From the NCBI GenBank assembly GCA_034190875.2, contig CM067356.1, positions 33,952,632 to 34,016,631 of the forward strand: a stretch of DNA of 64,000 bases, in the 5' to 3' direction. Position 1 is the stretch's first letter. Each line of letters begins with the position of its first letter. Origin of the DNA: Urechis unicinctus (lineage: Eukaryota; Annelida; Polychaeta; Xenopneusta; Urechidae). The translations under genes were made by a program, and so were the position numbers. Of this stretch, positions 12,640 through 24,460 are shown piece by piece. The notes beneath the pieces are model-generated. The model was given only the letters and a program-made list of their open reading frames with translations. It ran no database searches and was not told the DNA's origin.

Positions 12640-13560
12640 TACCTAATCCACAGTGTTAGCAAGAACGTCTGCAGTAGGCAACGATTTAGTGCAGCGGATG
12701 TAGATAAATACGTTGACATCAGGGTTTAGTTTCCATGTAGATTTGCAACCGGATAACCTGACTATGAAAGTGAATACACCCAAAGTCCTTTCAACAGATT
12801 GCATATTGGACAGGAAATCAGAATGCATACATTCTACACGCCTTGCAAAGTGTTTGTTCTCACCGCACATATTGCACAACGAGACCGGATACGCAGCAAC
12901 GAATCTGTAGTAGAGGACACACGACCCACCTCCGCCCATTCACATCAGTCACAAGCACCACATAACCAGAAACAGAAGCTGCCATGGGCCGAGCGGTGGT
13001 AGGAAACGCTCGACTGAGTTCCAACACAACAGGGCTGTTGCTATTGTCCGATGATCATTGTCTTTGGATTGCCACATGTAAAACTATGTTAAATATAATA
13101 CACCTCTTTACTCAGCGAATAACAAAGGGATCGATTGAATATTTCATGCTCGTCAGTGTCATTAGGTATAAGGATAATGCACTAATTAATATTACTGCTT
13201 TCAGTAATAAATTGCCTAATGTTACCATTTGGCTTACAAAGGACCCTTGTAAATATTCAGCATTTCGAGACACTGAGTAATAAATTGTTAGATTAAACTT
13301 ATTAATCAACCTTTGCGCTTGTAATGGTTGTACTGGTAAATATATTAACCCGAAAACTACCGGTTGACAGGTAGAGGGGAGCCAGACAACAGACGATCAT
13401 TCGTTGTCTCGACAAATAAGCGTCTGCTTTGTATTGTTACCAGGACACCTACCGCAGCGCAAGAAGCTCTCAGATGTCAAACCAAATTTATCAATGATGT
13501 ACAATCGAGCTCGATTCAGGACTCGTGCTAATCATCAACCAGTCATATCTGCTTATTTAT
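12640..13560. repeat. Duplicated block delta, copy 1 (first part)
   Basis: This matches 41,970-42,440 and 42,500-42,570. Examples are 'ttgttctcaccgcaca' at about 12,854 against 'ttgttttcaccgcaca' at about 42,511, 'catttggcttac' near 13,227 against 42,060, and 'cgacaaata(a/g)gcgtctgcttt' near 13,408 against 42,255. The minus-strand fragment VSLCxxCGENK is readable in both copies (12,860 and 42,520 regions) but belongs to no family I recognise. Confidence 0.7.
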
Positions 13561-13579
13561 TTGTATATTGTGTACAACA

Positions 13580-14155
13580 TTATACAGAATGAGAGAGGTC
13601 AGAACTGTTTGCATCAGGGTTATCAATTTTCAACCCACTAAGGTTTGCTGCTCTTTCCCTCTCTGTCATGAGGCGAAAGGTTATCTTCTTCCTGGTGTGT
13701 TGCCAATGAATCATGAGCCAATAACGACTACTGTTGTGTGGTAATGACGTCATACGCGCCACCACTTGGAATAAATAACAAGGGAACGTTGCATGCAAGG
13801 AACAGGGAACAAGTGGTTACACATATGCTGAGCCCGTTTGGCTGGGGGGCTAGACCGTGTCTCTGGTTGGGTAACCAATCGACTGGGATATGTCCATGAC
13901 TTGTACGGTAAGCTCCAGTGACGCATTCCAGCATACCTTCTGTTCCGTTCTTAGACGTGCATCCTCCATTTCAATCTGGGTTGCATTTTTGCGTTGACAA
14001 CTAGTTAGTATTGTGAAAAGAAAAATAAGAGAATATGGCTAAATTGATAATGCTGTCAATCGCTTTGAGCGGAATTTTAATTTCTTCAAACGACTTGTAG
14101 ATGAGATAATAATCCCCATGATTGGTGGGGACAATACCTTTCATAAGTGACATTT
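13580..14155 (-). pseudogene. GPCR remnant, TM5 to C-tail, with TM7 deleted
   Basis: This is the counterpart, in block delta copy 1, of the 3' half of the intact receptor. The minus-strand readings give GLSICVTTCSLFLACNVP (TM6), CYLFQVVARMTSLP, YWLMIH, HTRKKITFRLMTERERA and the tail ending in DLSHSV. Between YWLMIH and HTRKK about 69 bases are missing, an in-frame loss of almost all of TM7. A frameshift lies near 13,790. DNA similarity continues up to about 14,155 (the 'cataagtgacat' point, equal to 43,243) and then stops abruptly. The TM1-TM4 half is absent; copy 2 has about 1.7 kb here that copy 1 lacks. It cannot make a receptor. Confidence 0.85.
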
Positions 14156-14217
14156 AGTCGTGTTAATGCCATACGTGGCATGTCAAATGGAAGTCAACCA
14201 GAGGCATTTGTACAAAA

Positions 14218-16100
14218 ATAAGCGCGGTTAAATGTTTATTTCATCTGATATTGATTGTAGTTCTCACGTTATTGTTTAAAAAAATTCGTTTTAATAAACT
14301 ACACATTGTTTTGAACGACTAGCATTTGACTGAAGTCACCTTTGAAATGTAATCATTATCACGAACAATGATCGGCAACAAGGTGCTCAAATGCTACATA
14401 GAGTTGTTTATGCTACCTTGCAGACAGCACATTACTCGCAGATCAAATAAATGTAATGGAGCATGGCCCACAGAATAATGGCGTGGGAGCGAGGGTATCT
14501 AGACAATTTTCCAACAAACCGGCTCGATAAGGGATGAATAATGATGTATGCAAGCATGAGACTGGTCTAGATCATCATTCAATAGGGGTCGCATAAATAG
14601 TTATCAAGGAGGCATGAATGACACTTTTCTAAATAGTTCACTTAAGAAAATATACCTGTTACCTAACGTTATTCCACGATTGTATGAATCCATAAGCACA
14701 TCAATTTGTTTGTGGCGGTAGGAATAGTTCAAGACTAGAGCAAAGCATAGGTTTCGATTTTCTTCTATTAAATTCACACGAAGGCGGTTTACATGGTCTA
14801 TTTATAAACACACTATTCTGAGACATAAACCAAATAAATTACAGACTAACCACCACATTCGCTCATCTGATATGCGAAACTATTTCTAAGTAATCAATAT
14901 TTATGTTTCATATAACGAGAAATTGACCTTGAAGTAATCTTTGTGCAGCAAACAATTATTCTTTTATTATACTACTCTACATATCTATGGGCAAGTCTAA
15001 TTCAGTACACGCAATTTAAGAACTGTTAATGCATTATCCAATTGCGTTCAAACGCAGCCGACAATTTCCAATATTCCGATCTCGCTCTTGTCACATGGCG
15101 CTGCCCGACAACAGTTATAGAATTGTAACCAAAGATATAGATTTTATACCCTGTTTCCTAAATTAATCCACCCAATTCCATACCCAATATTCTTCCATTA
15201 TGTGGTATTTAATATTTATGTGCGACACACATGTAATATTGAAATCGATTTACATCGAGAAGTGAGGATTATGATCCAAACTGCGACCCCTGATGTATTG
15301 TTATTGCAGCATTGTCATTTCAACACTAGTGAACCAAGCATATCAGACAGGTGTCGAATGCAGATTGTTGGGATCAAATAAGTTATACAGGGTGAATCCC
15401 CATTATCCTAGAGCAGTGTTTAACTCGGGTAGCAAACGGTCACTAGCACCCTCTGGGCAAGTCACGATGGCTGAAAGCCCTGATAGATGTCTTGTAGGCT
15501 TATTGATCGCTCTTTGTGCATAACATAAATCCCCGGTCTTGATTATTGCGATAAAAAGACAAACATAGAGACCAAAAGAGCTAAATGATTTGTATATCGT
15601 TCAATAGACAGATGTAAATTGATATGATTAATGTCAATGCTTCACATGATTACTAATGCTGTTTTAAGAGGAGCAATGAGAGCGTGATAAGATATCATGC
15701 GTTCTGCAGATGTTGGTAAATTTGACTGTCTGATAGGATAGCATTAATTGTTGAATAAAGAGCACTGAAAATAGTCAAGTAGTCAAAACCGTTATTTGGG
15801 ATTAAATGCCCATGCGATGTAAAAGGTTTCTTGGTGAAGCATTATCCTAGTATTAAAAAAGCTACACCTGAAAAAACAAATGACTAGAAATAACAGCGAA
15901 AACTTTTCACATGAGATTATATAGTTTTAAACGTTGCATAAAACAAAAACAAACAAGTCTTTTACCAATACAAAATTAAATGGAATGCTTGGAAAGCTAC
16001 TCATATTTCCATAGAACGCATCAATTATAGCAATTCAACTGAGATGAAAGAAAAGACAAACAGTAATATAAAGCTCTTAAAGATTCAAGACAATTTTTTC
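14218..16100. repeat. Duplicated block delta, copy 1 (second part)
   Basis: This matches 44,960-46,850. Anchors are 'aagcgcgg...tgtttatt' (14,221 against 44,974), 'gtggcggtaggaatagtt' (14,712) against 'gtggcggtgggaatagtt' (45,646), and 'gaaatcgatttacatcgaga' (15,241 against 46,165). The R1 copy at 15,470-15,790 sits in the same place as one at 46,270-46,570. After that come 'ggattaaatg' and 'agctacacctga'. There is no gene. Confidence 0.8.
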
Positions 16101-16244
16101 TGATGATCTTTATCTTAGGTTGAGAGCACGTTGATTCCCTGCCCAACATGATTGTTACTATTTAAAGAGAACATATTTAAATATTGACAAGTTGTAAACT
16201 TAACAACATACTACAAAATTGTGCAAACATTGTAATATCATAGC

Positions 16245-16290
16245 GCATTTATATATATATATATACATATATATAAACATATATATACAT

Positions 16291-16322
<32 letters not shown>

Positions 16323-16441
16323 ATAAATTTATATAAATATACATAAATATCTATCAATATAAATACGTATGTATATCTATATATATCGGTATATATATAT
16401 ATCTAGATATATATACACATATATATGTATATATATATTCA

Positions 16442-16472
<31 letters not shown>

Positions 16473-16694
16473 ATATAAAAATATTTATAAATATATATAA
16501 ATATGTATATATATAAATATGTATATATATATTCATATATATATATATATAGGTATATTTATATATATATACATATATATAAATATATTTATATATGAAG
16601 ATATATATGTATATGTATATAGATACATATAGATACATATATATATATATAAAAAGATATATATATATATATATATATGCATATATATATAGAT

Positions 16695-16741
<47 letters not shown>

Positions 16742-16793
16742 TATATATATATATATATATATAGATAGATCTCTCTATATATATATATATATA

Positions 16794-16862
<69 letters not shown>
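16245..16862. repeat. (TA)n-rich low-complexity tract
   Basis: About 600 bases of TA repeats interspersed with TATATACA, TATAAA and GATA units. The right part (about 16,680-16,861) is the purest. It contains palindromic 'agatagatctctct' near 16,763. It lies where unit 3 has only a short TA remnant (46,850-46,895) followed by about 2.2 kb of other sequence. All open frames in it are repeat artefacts. Confidence 0.97.
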
Positions 16863-16864
<2 letters not shown>

Positions 16865-18540
16865 GCCCGGGGATGTAAATAGCCTCATCATGGCCTTTAA
16901 AGTGCGTGTTGTTAGGTTAGGACAAAACAGGTTGATGTTTTAGTACACCGTGCCACTAAGATAAGATGTTCATAGAGCAATCCTTGCCTTCATTTCTAGG
17001 ATCATAACATTGCTAAATACACAAAATTTTATCGGCTGCGTTTACAGTTTGATCTACTCTCACAAGTTCTACTGCGTATTTTGACACAATGCATACGTCG
17101 TACAACAGGTAAAAATAGAAAGATACCCACCAGATAAAAGCGAAAAAAAGTGCCTTAATTATTTGCTATCTTATTCAATTAGCTACTTGATTGCCATCCC
17201 ACTACCATATGTGAAGTATTCCATTTGGGACTACCACTTGAACTTAGCCCACACATAGCGTGAATGGCAGGAAAAAACTTGCGAGGGTGTAAAAGCATGT
17301 AACCGATTGCTAATTAATTTCCATTTCCACTTTTATGGAAGCCAGTATTCTTCGCATACTGATTGTTAGAAATTGACATTGCATGCAATTACGAATTCAA
17401 GTGAAACAATTTTGCACAGGAATGCAATGCAAATAGAGTTTCGTTTGAAAACGATTGTAATGACAAAGCCACCACAAACAGCACGACATCGCATAATCAT
17501 AGGTTTTTCCGATTTTCCTATCATGTAAGAATGCTGGATACCAAACACATACAGGTTCCCACTCTACTGTCTCTATTTGATATGGTGGATGGGGTGCAAA
17601 CACTGTGGGACGGCGGCATTATTAACGGGTGGTTGCTTGGCAATGTCGTATGTCTCCACTGTTTCCTTACATGTTTTGCAGAGCAAGTAAAAGTAAAGGA
17701 ACCAAACCTAGCATCTATTGCTTGCCGAGCTCATCTCTGCATTTGAAGTGTGTAGCCTCCTATAAAAATAAACATGAAAATATATATAGCTGAATTGGCT
17801 AGGATATTCTCCTTATTTATATCTGAATATATAACGGTACTTTCAAGCACATAAAAACGATGTAATCAGTTTCTTTTTCTTCAAATACTAACTAAAATAG
17901 AGTGGCAGTTGCTGCTTAATTCTGTGTATTGCTATACTGTAAAAATAACATCTCATTTGTTAAATATCATTCTTTGCACCTCTCTTGCAAATGCAATATC
18001 GTATGCTTTCACCTTGAATTAAACACAAACATAGCCGTACACGAGCCATCGACGGGTAGACAAATAGGATTAACGTATAGGCGGCATATTTGTCACCTGA
18101 GTTATGTGCTCAGAGCGGCCATAGACACTGCAGGGTAAGAAGAAGAGAGCGAATTGAATATGTGGGGATCAAGACGTCAGCACGATTGACAATATCGCTG
18201 CGAAGCTCGTCTAGTATAAATAACAACGAATACCACGATAAAATATAGACATAAAGTCATAGCACGGCCGCGTCAAAATGACTTTGTTGATACATTGATG
18301 GGTATGAGCAAATACACATGGCACAGCACCGAATAGCGATGCTCTGTTGCTTAGAGGAAGTCTTATCAGGCCCGTTTGTTTGCTATATGTGGCACGCTAC
18401 CTCCAATAGCGCAGCCAAGAACAATCGTTCACGAGAGCCAGCTGCCGCCTGGCGCTCAGTGGGATGAGCGGGTATATTTCATTGGAGGCCAAGCGGTTGT
18501 ATTTCATCTCTATTGATGTCCTTTCATTCCATTTGTTGTC
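16863..18540. repeat. Duplicated block epsilon, copy 1
   Basis: This matches unit 3 in pieces: 'gacaaaacaggttgatg' (16,920 against 49,088), 'caccgtgcc(a/g)ctaaga' (16,946 against 49,142), 'caggtaaaaatag' (17,106 against 50,472), 'gtgaatggcaggaaaaa' (17,260 against 50,626), 'gaagctcgtc' and 'gcacggccgc' (18,201-18,270 against 51,370-51,430), and 'gatgagcaaata'-like near 18,303 (51,465). The unit 3 copy is longer, with extra sequence at about 49,200-50,440. No gene is recognised. The open frame 17,531-17,746 is not conserved. Confidence 0.75.
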
Positions 18541-19106
18541 AGTCTAGGTAGATTTTATCATTAATGCTGAAGGTAATATGTCTGTTTGTAGCAAGAAACG
18601 AAACAAATTTTTTATATCATTTCATTCTACCTGCTTTGATTATGTATGGCACCAATTTTCCCCCCTGAAAAGTTCGTTTTGTTCAGTTTATCGCGTTTAA
18701 GCACATTTTGTTGATTTGGACCAAAGCAAAAGGGTAAATGTGGTCCAAAGTAATAAAATATCTATTTCCCAAGTAACAAAACAAAATGATTGTTCAGTAA
18801 CTTATGCAACTCTCTATTGCTTTGAACTCGATGATATAATCTGTGGTCGTCGCAGTGATAAATGCCCACTTATTGCAATTCTAACATTAGTGAACCTTTT
18901 TTCCCCGTAATTCACAGTATCACCATGAATGGCGTGCGATTATATACGCTGCCATGTAACCTTATTTAACAACACAGCTTCTTCTGCATAGGTTGAGTAT
19001 CTAAATGTCGTTCGTAATGGAAATTTTAATCATAGTCGAAAGCTAACTATGTAAATCAAAGGGCCGAATCGTTATTGAATACTGGCAATTATTTCCATAA
19101 CTCGAC
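18541..19106. other. Unassigned spacer upstream of the inverted GPCR remnant
   Basis: AT-rich. A 64-codon open frame (18,716-18,910) has no recognisable content. I see no promoter signal that I could defend. Confidence 0.4.
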
Positions 19107-19600
19107 TTGGATATTCTGTTACTGCTCACCTTGAGCACTGTGTTGACAGCTTTGTTCCCTAAGCCTCTGTCTACATCAGACACCTTGTGTCATGTAACCA
19201 ATTACATGGCTGATGTATCTATGTTAAGCACATTAGGGAGTGAAGTGACCTTAAGCGTTCTTAAAACACGAAAGTGCACGAGGTACCACCAATCATCTTT
19301 GAACTGCTGTACTTCACCAGTGGTAATAACGGATTACGGAGTGGTGCTTATCGTGTGACTTAATATGTCATTAATGAAGGGAATTATCCTCGCTAAACAT
19401 GGGTCCAGTTGTCTAACCCTCATTCCATTCATTGCAAATAAGTTTCCACAGAATACAAATGACAGTAATGTCTTACTCATTCTGACTATCATTATAATCA
19501 CTGATACATTGTGCATGGGATCGTTAGCAATACCTGACGTGGGCTATTTGTTATATTATCTGATCATTAGATCGACCAATGAAAGAAAATGTTGCTAGAT
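19107..19600 (+). pseudogene. GPCR remnant on the opposite strand, TM2-TM5
   Basis: The first frame reads MDILLLLTLSTVLTALF, LSTSDTLCHVTNYMADVSML and CTSPVVITDYGVV. These correspond to TM2 (DILLLVSLFTVW), the TM3 entry (LSMSDTWCHATTYMADVAMF) and TM4 of the intact receptor. One stop and a frame change later, LNMSLMKGIILAKHG and CLTL follow (TM4 end and the ECL2 cysteine), then a weak TM5. The third-loop, TM6 and TM7 parts are missing. The orientation is opposite to the receptors in blocks beta and delta. Its right edge lies next to the point (about 19,600) where unit 2 resumes after its large deletion. Confidence 0.8.
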
Positions 19601-22600
19601 ATCAACAGATGAAATACTGGCAAATTGTTATACGTGTTGGATAAAACATACCATTGTATACCTTCTGAAGTATTACGATACCAATATGAATCAAACCGTT
19701 ATCCAACTGCCTATGATCGATCCAAAAGAAATAATCTAATCATAACACAGAGCTGTTGCAATCGTTGTTAATGGCACTACATTGTTTGACATTGAAAGTA
19801 CGGAAACTCTTAAAGCTGATGAATCTAATGCTACCTCTTGAATTAACAGCGAATCATCAAATTTCACCAAACACTAAAACGAACCTTCAGAACTAAAATG
19901 ATAAAATGTAGCTTTTGTCCACTATACATATGATGAATGCGCGAAATAGCATAACATTTATGCGCTGGCAGGTTAGATGTGGTCCATTGGATACATCGTA
20001 AAGGTCAACTATCATATGGGCAGTTATTCAGGCATTCCGTTGGCTCACAACAACCGTGGCTATTTTGGTTATTTACTATCATATTACGCCTAATTCCATC
20101 ATAAACGGTGGCCTAAAGTCGCATCACACTGTAACAATTGTAGGTAAGGTCGCTTGTTCATTGTACTTTATTATTTTGGCGCCGCCATTTTGTCAATCTA
20201 TATATTCTTTTTCCATTTCGTGATAATGGGTCTGCTTTTACGGCTAAGTAATTAGTTACTTAGCCTGTCTTGTAGGCTATACATGCCTGTCATAACGAAA
20301 CAAAACGAGCGGTCTTTACATTTTATGTAATAATTAACAAATAAACTAATCTAATGAAATATAAATAGGCTTGGCCTAATCAGATCGGCAAATGAACTCA
20401 TTTTCGATTGGTATTTCAATGCCATACACACCTAATATGGTATTGCTAGAACTCCTTAAATGCCTTGTCAGAATCCAGGAAATATAAATGGTTAACGGTG
20501 CTAAGTGGAAGCTTCATCAGAGAAGACGGGATTTATTCCTGCTAATTTACGCCATCATCTATCAATGTAGTTATAAGTTACATAAGATAAACCCTATAGA
20601 ATAATCACTGTTGACCAATAATGAAAAGATGTTGGGCACTTGCTTCAAATTGTAATTCGACATATTAAAAAACTATCCATTCCCATTAACGGTTATGTTA
20701 GGTCATTTGTAAAATATATGAGTGGTTTTACAGCAGATGCCTTTTTGTATACTAAGAGCATAAAACATATGGTGTTAGATTTAAGTTTAAAGTTAAATTG
20801 CAATTAAAGTGAATTATTAAATTGATAATGAACCATTTACCATGTAAAGACGTCCTTGCTGACAACAAAAAAACGACCTTTCTGTCTGCGACTAATCACA
20901 GAATTCCCTGCTGACGTCCAAGAATCGACCGCCTAGTTTACCGCCCATATCAAACGTTCCTGTTAACGAGCCATCAGCGGGTGGATAAACAGGAATAAGT
21001 ATGGGTTAAGCCTTTTAGACATCGATTACTTTGATGTGCTTCCAAGAGCTGTCAACGAGGAAGGCAGTGATATATATGCAGCGGGACACGGATAAGTAGT
21101 TAGTTACTGGGCCGGTCTTTTAGACCATACATGCCTGTCATAAGGAAACAAAACGAGAGGTCTTTACATTTTAGCTAATAATTCTGTTACAGATATAATT
21201 AACAAATAAACTCAGAATCTAATGCTGCATAAATATGTGCGGCCTTGTAAGATCGGCCATGAACTCATTATCGATTGGTATTTCAATGCCATACACACTC
21301 TACAGAAGGGATTGCGCTCTCTTGCTCACATTCAGTGAACACGGATGGATATATATCCGCTTTATCAGCAGCCAAGAGGCAGAAGGTCTCAACTGGTGAA
21401 CACTGGTTATGACTGTGTTGTATTGTTCACATTGTAGGACTATACATTATCATATATTATAATCAAGTAGAATAAAACATGCTAATGGTCGCATCAGATA
21501 AGGTAAACGCTTGTTTCTTATCAGCTACAATATCCGTATGACAGTAAAGTAGATGTCAGTTGCGAAACAAAGTGCACGCATAGCCTGCATTTTGCATTCA
21601 CTAAGTGATCATGATGAACGTCAAATTTAACGTCCAACCATATGGTATTGCTCGTTGATTGCTGAATAATAAGCAAGGCATCTAACTGTATTAAAAAGTC
21701 ACTACATGCTATGTAAAAATAGCTTGTCGTATTTACAATATTAGCGAGGATAAGCGTACCAATGCAGGACGTAAGAATCTAAGCAGCAGAAGCTGTAACA
21801 AATGAAGCACGCGTCAACAAATCGTTAGGTCAAATAGTTAAAACGTCCTACAAGCCACCCTTTAAAATAAGAAACAAAATATATTGCAGGTAAAAAGGGT
21901 GAAAAAGTCAATATTCGATCATCCCATTCGTCTGATCACACGGTTCTGTTCCTTGTATTGCAATTGGCTGTGGGATATGTATGACTAAGCTGGGTATTTT
22001 CAAACACCATCGTTACGACATGTGTATTATCTGCATAGCTGCAATGACGGTTTGGGACGAAAGATAAAACAACAATAGCTTGGCGAAATTGCCGAAGCTT
22101 TTACAAGGAAACACCTGCAAATTCTATTACCGAATATATCAAACGAATATGCTGAAATATCCCTGATTTGACGGGAGAATTTCGTATTGCAGTGAATGAC
22201 ACCCCAAAATATATCGCTCAAATTGATAAACTTAAAAAAAAGTCCACCTTAGCCAATACATGATTATTATGGCTCAATACATCGATAGGATATGTTAAAC
22301 CGCATATTTGATTAAAGGAAGCATATTTACTAACGCCATCAATAGTGCAATCCAACATGAGAGCAACTCATATGTAATGATTAATTGTGTGCGTCATGCT
22401 TGCCTATATCTCTATGCATATGCCAGCAAATAACATATGCATGCCCCGTTAAGACACAGCTGAACTTGACATGATTTTGGAATGATCGTCATTGACCTCT
22501 GTAATGGTGGCGCCTACAATTAAGTGACACAATCTGCTACACCACTCGGATTATATTTTCTCGGCCGCGATGTAATTACTATTTTCAACCAAATATGTAC

Positions 22601-22890
22601 AACTGATTCACTGTGACTTCGTAAAGGGTGGAAGCGAATTAGGTCAATAGGCAAAAAAAGAATATGTGGACGCCCATGATGATGAGTTGCCAGAAGTGCC
22701 GACACACCTTGAGTTATACATCAAACGCAAGTATGTTATTGACGTGACAACAGAATTAGGTGTAACTCGATTGATCGAGGCAATATGTGCAATATTCTAT
22801 ACGCCATTAAGTACAATCAATAATTAATGCAATTGACAATGGCTATCGGTAAATTTCCTGCTCAAGCTGATATATTCCAACATATTCCCA
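19600..22890. repeat. Duplicated block zeta, copy 1
   Basis: This matches 32,310-35,590 and, in part, 52,000-53,780. Anchors are 'gaaatactgg' (19,611 against 32,326), 'ctgtctgcgac' (20,882; 33,771; 53,568), 'aaatcgtt(a/g)ggtcaaatagtta' (21,819 against 34,169), 'agtccacctt/agtccaccaa' with 'attatggctcaata' (22,241 against 35,260), and 'gcgaattaggtcaat' (22,634 against 35,489). The segment 22,080-22,200 also resembles 48,880-49,000. There is no gene. Confidence 0.8.
20246..21300 (+). repeat. Local direct repeat pair of about 190 bases
   Basis: 20,246-20,440 and 21,096-21,300 are near copies in the same orientation. Both contain 'tacatgcctgtcataa', 'gaaacaaaacgag', 'ggtctttacatttta', 'attaacaaataaact' and 'gattggtatttcaatgccat'. 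Single related copies occur in unit 2 (32,740-32,975) and unit 3 (52,010-52,180), so the pair is a unit 1-specific duplication. The stretch between is ordinary zeta sequence. Confidence 0.85.
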
Positions 22891-23109
22891 TGTAAATACC
22901 CAATGCCCGTCATTGTCAAATACATTTGTGTTTAATTGTATTTGTTGGTACTATATTACAGTAGGGACATTAAAGTCACTTTAGATAAAACAAGTGTGAA
23001 GGTAAAGACACTTGAACCCTCAAAGTTCAGTATTCATTGATGATTAGGGATCCTAATTTACATCTGCATTGCACCCGCTTGAAGCATAATATGCACATCA
23101 CATCTCAAG

Positions 23110-23555
23110 CAGTTGCCATGCGAGCTCTGATGAATGGGACGCAAAGTACGGCAGAGCCCAGTATAAACGGCTGCGATGACTCAACCTTGGTAGTAACAAG
23201 CGCCGGAAATAGCGATCTTCCACAGCGTTTAAAGCTAGGAGGAAAAAGAAGGTCAATGCAGGACGTAGGAAGTGGACGAACAGCAGTGGCTATTCCCAAT
23301 GATTCGGGTGCAATTTTTGAATGGAATCCTGTGGTGACAGAATGCCGAACCCATTGGGCTGCGAGAGTGGGCATATTTGAGGCCTGGTTGATTGACGCGA
23401 ATGGTACAAGGGTTGAACGACAATATCTGTGATTGGTGGTTTATTTAATCAATGACATGCCGAAAAAAACGTTTACCGCTACGACGTTAATAATGATTAC
23501 GTTAGTTACGATGCCCGGAAGGATAAGAGTGTACGACTTGAAATGAAGTCGTTCT
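23110..23555 (-). pseudogene. GPCR remnant, sister of the one at 1,825-2,115
   Basis: The minus-strand reading near 23,540 gives INVVAVNVFF, MSLIK and a stop, then TLVPF, MPTLAAQWVRH. It corresponds residue by residue to INVVALTIYLNMSLMK and MATLAAQWVRY in the other beta copy. Further on, the DNA aligns with the TM7 coding part of the intact gene: 'tcaatgcaggacg' and 'aacagcag' at 23,252 against 42,758. TM5 and TM6 are not recognisable. It has several stops and shifts compared with the intact gene. A 131-codon frame on the plus strand (23,037-23,432) is only its antisense shadow. Confidence 0.65.
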
Positions 23556-23712
23556 GAGAAGCTATATGCCGAACTATTGTTTCATGTTTCTGTAGAGCAA
23601 ATTGGTGTTCCTTTGGGGTTATACAGAAAAAGTAGATGTTTTGAAGCTCCTACTTTTCAAGCTGCTAACATACAATACGGCTATTAAGGCAAGGTATTTC
23701 TGCGCGAGCGGG

Positions 23713-24144
23713 TTATATCCATTGATGTAAATGATAATTCGAATGTTCATTTACATCACAGGCGCAGAAAGTCGAATTGATAAAATACGATTCACTCGTC
23801 ATGCATGCCACCTCATTCTCTGGTGCCTCATTTACCCCTTCCAATATGGCACATATTGCAACTGTACTTAAAAATCCGAGTAAGGCAACGTAGCGTATAA
23901 TCAACAGACTGAATCCCTTGCCATATGTATAACTATGTTTCGTGCCGCCTGGACAATTCTGATAGTTTAAGAAAGCACAAAGAGGTCGTGAGGCCCTATA
24001 CAACCAACGCAAAAAAGCGCTGGTGGTTTCCGTCGCCAACAACGACGAGCTGATTGTGTGAGGGTGATGGATAAAGGTAAATGTGATGTCAATATGTTCG
24101 AAGTGGTCAGTTGAAGGCCAATATAAATGTAGATACGTTTCCAT
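23713..24144 (-). other. 143-codon open frame, possible decayed membrane-protein exon
   Basis: This starts with an ATG at 24,142-24,144. One hydrophobic segment at residues 79-101 (LLIIRYVALLGFLSTVAICA) follows a basic stretch. After it comes a possible extracellular part with several cysteines and an N-x-S site (INSTFCACD). This topology would fit the anchor of a type II membrane protein or a membrane-spanning exon, but no family is recognised. The other beta copy (2,680-2,860) has the same region broken by a small deletion and stops. The N-terminal half may be chance, and I would not annotate it as a working gene. Confidence 0.2.
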
Positions 24145-24460
24145 TACAGTTGGCTACAAACTGGGGACGTTAAACTAGACGGTATTCATGCATGTGTACA
24201 TGGGAAAAGGTTAACCTTGTATTGAGGTGACCAGAAAGGTTGAAAGCAGTTGCACACACCATCGTACATGGTCTGACAAGCAAAGGATCTTATGTCGATT
24301 ACAAAATATTATTCATGAAGTATTTAAGAGTGTGTGGATTAATGATATAACAATTTGTAGGGATCACTTGGTCGGTCAGATGACACCGAGTATATAAAGC
24401 TATGTTATCAACGAAAAAATACCTCCACTCTATTGCTATAATGCGTTTTCATTCATTAAG

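Larger units (their letters stand above)
23045..24460. repeat. Duplicated block beta, copy 2
   Basis: Copy of 1,521-2,850 plus 4,600-5,060 without the GT61 and (CATA)n insert. The join corresponds to about 23,930-24,010. It carries its own receptor remnant (23,110-23,555) and the open frame at 23,713-24,144. Confidence 0.8.

Noticed and set aside
23037-23432. 131-codon plus-strand open frame in block beta copy 2
   Set aside because: It is antisense to the receptor remnant (TM7 region), and the other beta copy does not keep it open.
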